A stretch of 15,898 bases of DNA, taken from assembly GCA_003695605.1 (NCBI GenBank), contig RFIK01000071.1, forward strand, positions 1 through 15,898, read 5' to 3'. The stretch's first letter is position 1. Each line of letters starts with the position of its first letter. A program made the position numbers and the translations under genes. The notes under the pieces were generated by a model. It did no database searches. It was not told the DNA's origin and saw nothing but the letters and a program-made list of their open reading frames with translations. The DNA is from Chlorobiota bacterium (GTDB lineage Bacteria > Bacteroidota > Ignavibacteria > Kapaibacteriales > NICIL-2). This document shows positions 14,709-15,898 of this stretch, piece after piece.

Positions 14709-15898
14709 TTGAGAACTTGGCGGGTGGAGGACTCAGCCGAACTATACAACATAGCAGGCTGGGGCATTGGGTACTTCGGCATCAACGAGAAAGGCAACGT
14801 CGTCGTCAAACCGCGCAAGGATAACGGTCCTGCCATTGACATCCGCGAGCTGATGGATGAGCTTGCACTCAAGGATATCAATCCGCCGGTGCTGCTGCGT
14901 TTTCCCAACATCCTCGACCATCGAATCGAGAAAATTAGTGGCTGCTTCGAGCGGGCTCGAAATGAGTACGGCTATCGGGGAAAGTACTACAACGTTTATC
15001 CTATCAAGGTCAACCAGCAGCGTCCCGTCGTCGAAGAGATCGTTCGCTACGGTAAGAAATTCAACATCGGTTTAGAGGCAGGCTCCAAGCCAGAACTGCA
15101 TGCTGTGCTTCCCATCATGGACAACCCGGAGGCGCTCATTATTTGCAACGGCTACAAGGACGAAGACTTCATCGAGCTTGCGCTTCTGGCACACAAGATG
15201 GGGAAGAAAATTTTTCTGGTTGTCGAAAAGCTCAACGAACTCAGGCTTATCCTGCAGATTGCTCGGCGGTTGAATGTTGTGCCAAACATCGGCATTCGCA
15301 TTCGGCTTGCAGCAAGCGGAAGTGGTAAGTGGGAGGAATCGGGCGGCGATCAGAGTAAGTTCGGACTCAATGCAAGTGAACTTCTTGAGGCAGTGGAGCT
15401 GGCGCGAAGCGAGGGAATTCTCGACTGGCTCAAGCTCATCCATTTCCACCTTGGTTCTCAGATCACGAACATTCGAAAAATCAAAGCTGGTCTGCGAGAA
15501 GTTGCTCAGTTCTACGTTCAACTCCATCGCTTGGGGTGTGCGATCGAGTATGTGGATATCGGAGGTGGGTTGGGCGTCGATTACGACGGTTCGCGGACAA
15601 CGATTGCCAGTAGCATCAACTACTCGATCCAGGAGTACGCCAACGATGCGATTGCAACACTCCTCGATGCTGCTGATCGCCACAGCCTCCCACATCCGCA
15701 CGTGATCACCGAAGCCGGACGTGCACTGACGGCCCATCACTCGATTCTCGTCTTCAACGTGCTTGAGACCGCGACAACGCCGCTCTGGGACGACACTCAC
15801 CATAGCATCGAACCAAACGACCACGAGATTGTGCGTGAGCTATACACATTGCTCAACAACATTTCCCCACGCACCATCCTGGAAGTTTGGCACGATGC
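14709..15898 (+). CDS. speA: Biosynthetic arginine decarboxylase SpeA, 3' truncated by the window
   Basis: This PLP enzyme converts arginine to agmatine, the first step of the arginine-to-putrescine/spermidine route in the cytoplasm. About 396 of an expected 630 or so residues are present; the frame is open to the last base. The PLP lysine is Lys100 in YPIKVNQQ. Also visible are LEAGSKPEL (residues 122-130), the GSGKWEESGGDQSKFGL substrate/PLP region, HLGSQ (247-251), the glycine-rich DIGGGLGVDYDG (283-294) and EAGR (335-338). The start is placed at TTG 14709 for two reasons. GGAGGT sits 7 bases upstream, and MRTWRVEDSAELYNIAGWG then matches, from memory, the MRKWRIEDSEELYNI beginning of Bacteroidetes SpeA. 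The in-frame ATG at 14694 would add five residues and has no ribosome binding site. The gene begins 21 bp after the nuclease gene and may be co-transcribed. Confidence 0.95.
   Translation, partial: MRTWRVEDSAELYNIAGWGIGYFGINEKGNVVVKPRKDNGPAIDIRELMDELALKDINPPVLLRFPNILDHRIEKISGCFERARNEYGYRGKYYNVYPIKVNQQRPVVEEIVRYGKKFNIGLEAGSKPELHAVLPIMDNPEALIICNGYKDEDFIELALLAHKMGKKIFLVVEKLNELRLILQIARRLNVVPNIGIRIRLAASGSGKWEESGGDQSKFGLNASELLEAVELARSEGILDWLKLIHFHLGSQITNIRKIKAGLREVAQFYVQLHRLGCAIEYVDIGGGLGVDYDGSRTTIASSINYSIQEYANDAIATLLDAADRHSLPHPHVITEAGRALTAHHSILVFNVLETATTPLWDDTHHSIEPNDHEIVRELYTLLNNISPRTILEVWHD

Noticed and set aside
15072..15824. A 250-codon open frame on the minus strand opposite speA
   Set aside because: The plus strand encodes a full-length match to conserved SpeA motifs throughout. 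The minus frame shows no recognisable domain, signal or family pattern and is best explained by speA codon bias.
1..15898. CRISPR array, insertion sequence, tRNA, rRNA or phage gene
   Set aside because: Reading the gaps and frames I found no regularly spaced repeats, transposase motif, terminal inverted repeats, tRNA-like cloverleaf or phage structural gene. All long gaps are under 200 bp.

Overview
The window is an ordinary, gene-dense stretch of bacterial chromosome. By eye it is moderately GC-rich (about 55%; I did not compute this). The likely source is the Chlorobi/Bacteroidota (FCB) side of the tree, possibly Chlorobiota or Candidatus Kapabacteria. Four things point there: a secreted nuclease ending in a type IX secretion (T9SS) sorting domain, a GlmU-like enzyme of the alternative Bacteroidetes/Chlorobi type, an Oar-like TonB-dependent receptor, and an arginine decarboxylase whose N-terminus matches the Bacteroidetes type. 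The phylum is an inference from family knowledge; no 16S or other marker gene is present. I found no tRNA, rRNA, CRISPR array, insertion sequence or prophage gene.

Layout. (1) 17-5198, plus strand: the end of a fatty-acid synthesis operon, fabG - acpP - fabF - rnc, followed by a 643-residue exported TPR/thioredoxin (TlpA-like) protein whose start codon overlaps the rnc stop. A strong stem-loop lies between acpP and fabF. (2) 5256-8639, minus strand: pyrG (CTP synthase), an exported FKBP-type prolyl isomerase and an alternative GlmU-like nucleotidyltransferase/acetyltransferase, read in that order with overlapping ends. A weak stem-loop at 5199-5242 separates the two converging operons. (3) 8640-8837: a 198-bp divergent gap with two related near-palindromes. 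(4) 8838-14687, plus strand: a cell-envelope set made of an Oar-like TonB-dependent receptor, a DUF4397 probable lipoprotein overlapping its 3' end, and a secreted endonuclease/exonuclease/phosphatase-fold protein with a T9SS tail. (5) 14709 to the window end: speA, biosynthetic arginine decarboxylase, truncated by the window. Its best start is a TTG behind a strong ribosome binding site.

How they work together. FabG, ACP and FabF carry out the reduction, carrier and elongation steps of type II fatty-acid synthesis; rnc is a common co-transcribed neighbour. pyrG and the GlmU-like gene both handle uridine nucleotides, which feed phospholipid and peptidoglycan/LPS precursors. The receptor, lipoprotein and secreted phosphoesterase are the least described part. 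Their overlap and order suggest a surface module, possibly for scavenging nucleic acid or phosphate, but the substrate is not readable from the sequence.

I see no clearly new defence or mobile system. The points most worth checking are the receptor/DUF4397/T9SS-nuclease set, the acpP-fabF hairpin with its overlapping second palindrome, the TTG start of speA, and an apparent excess of the word CGATCG.
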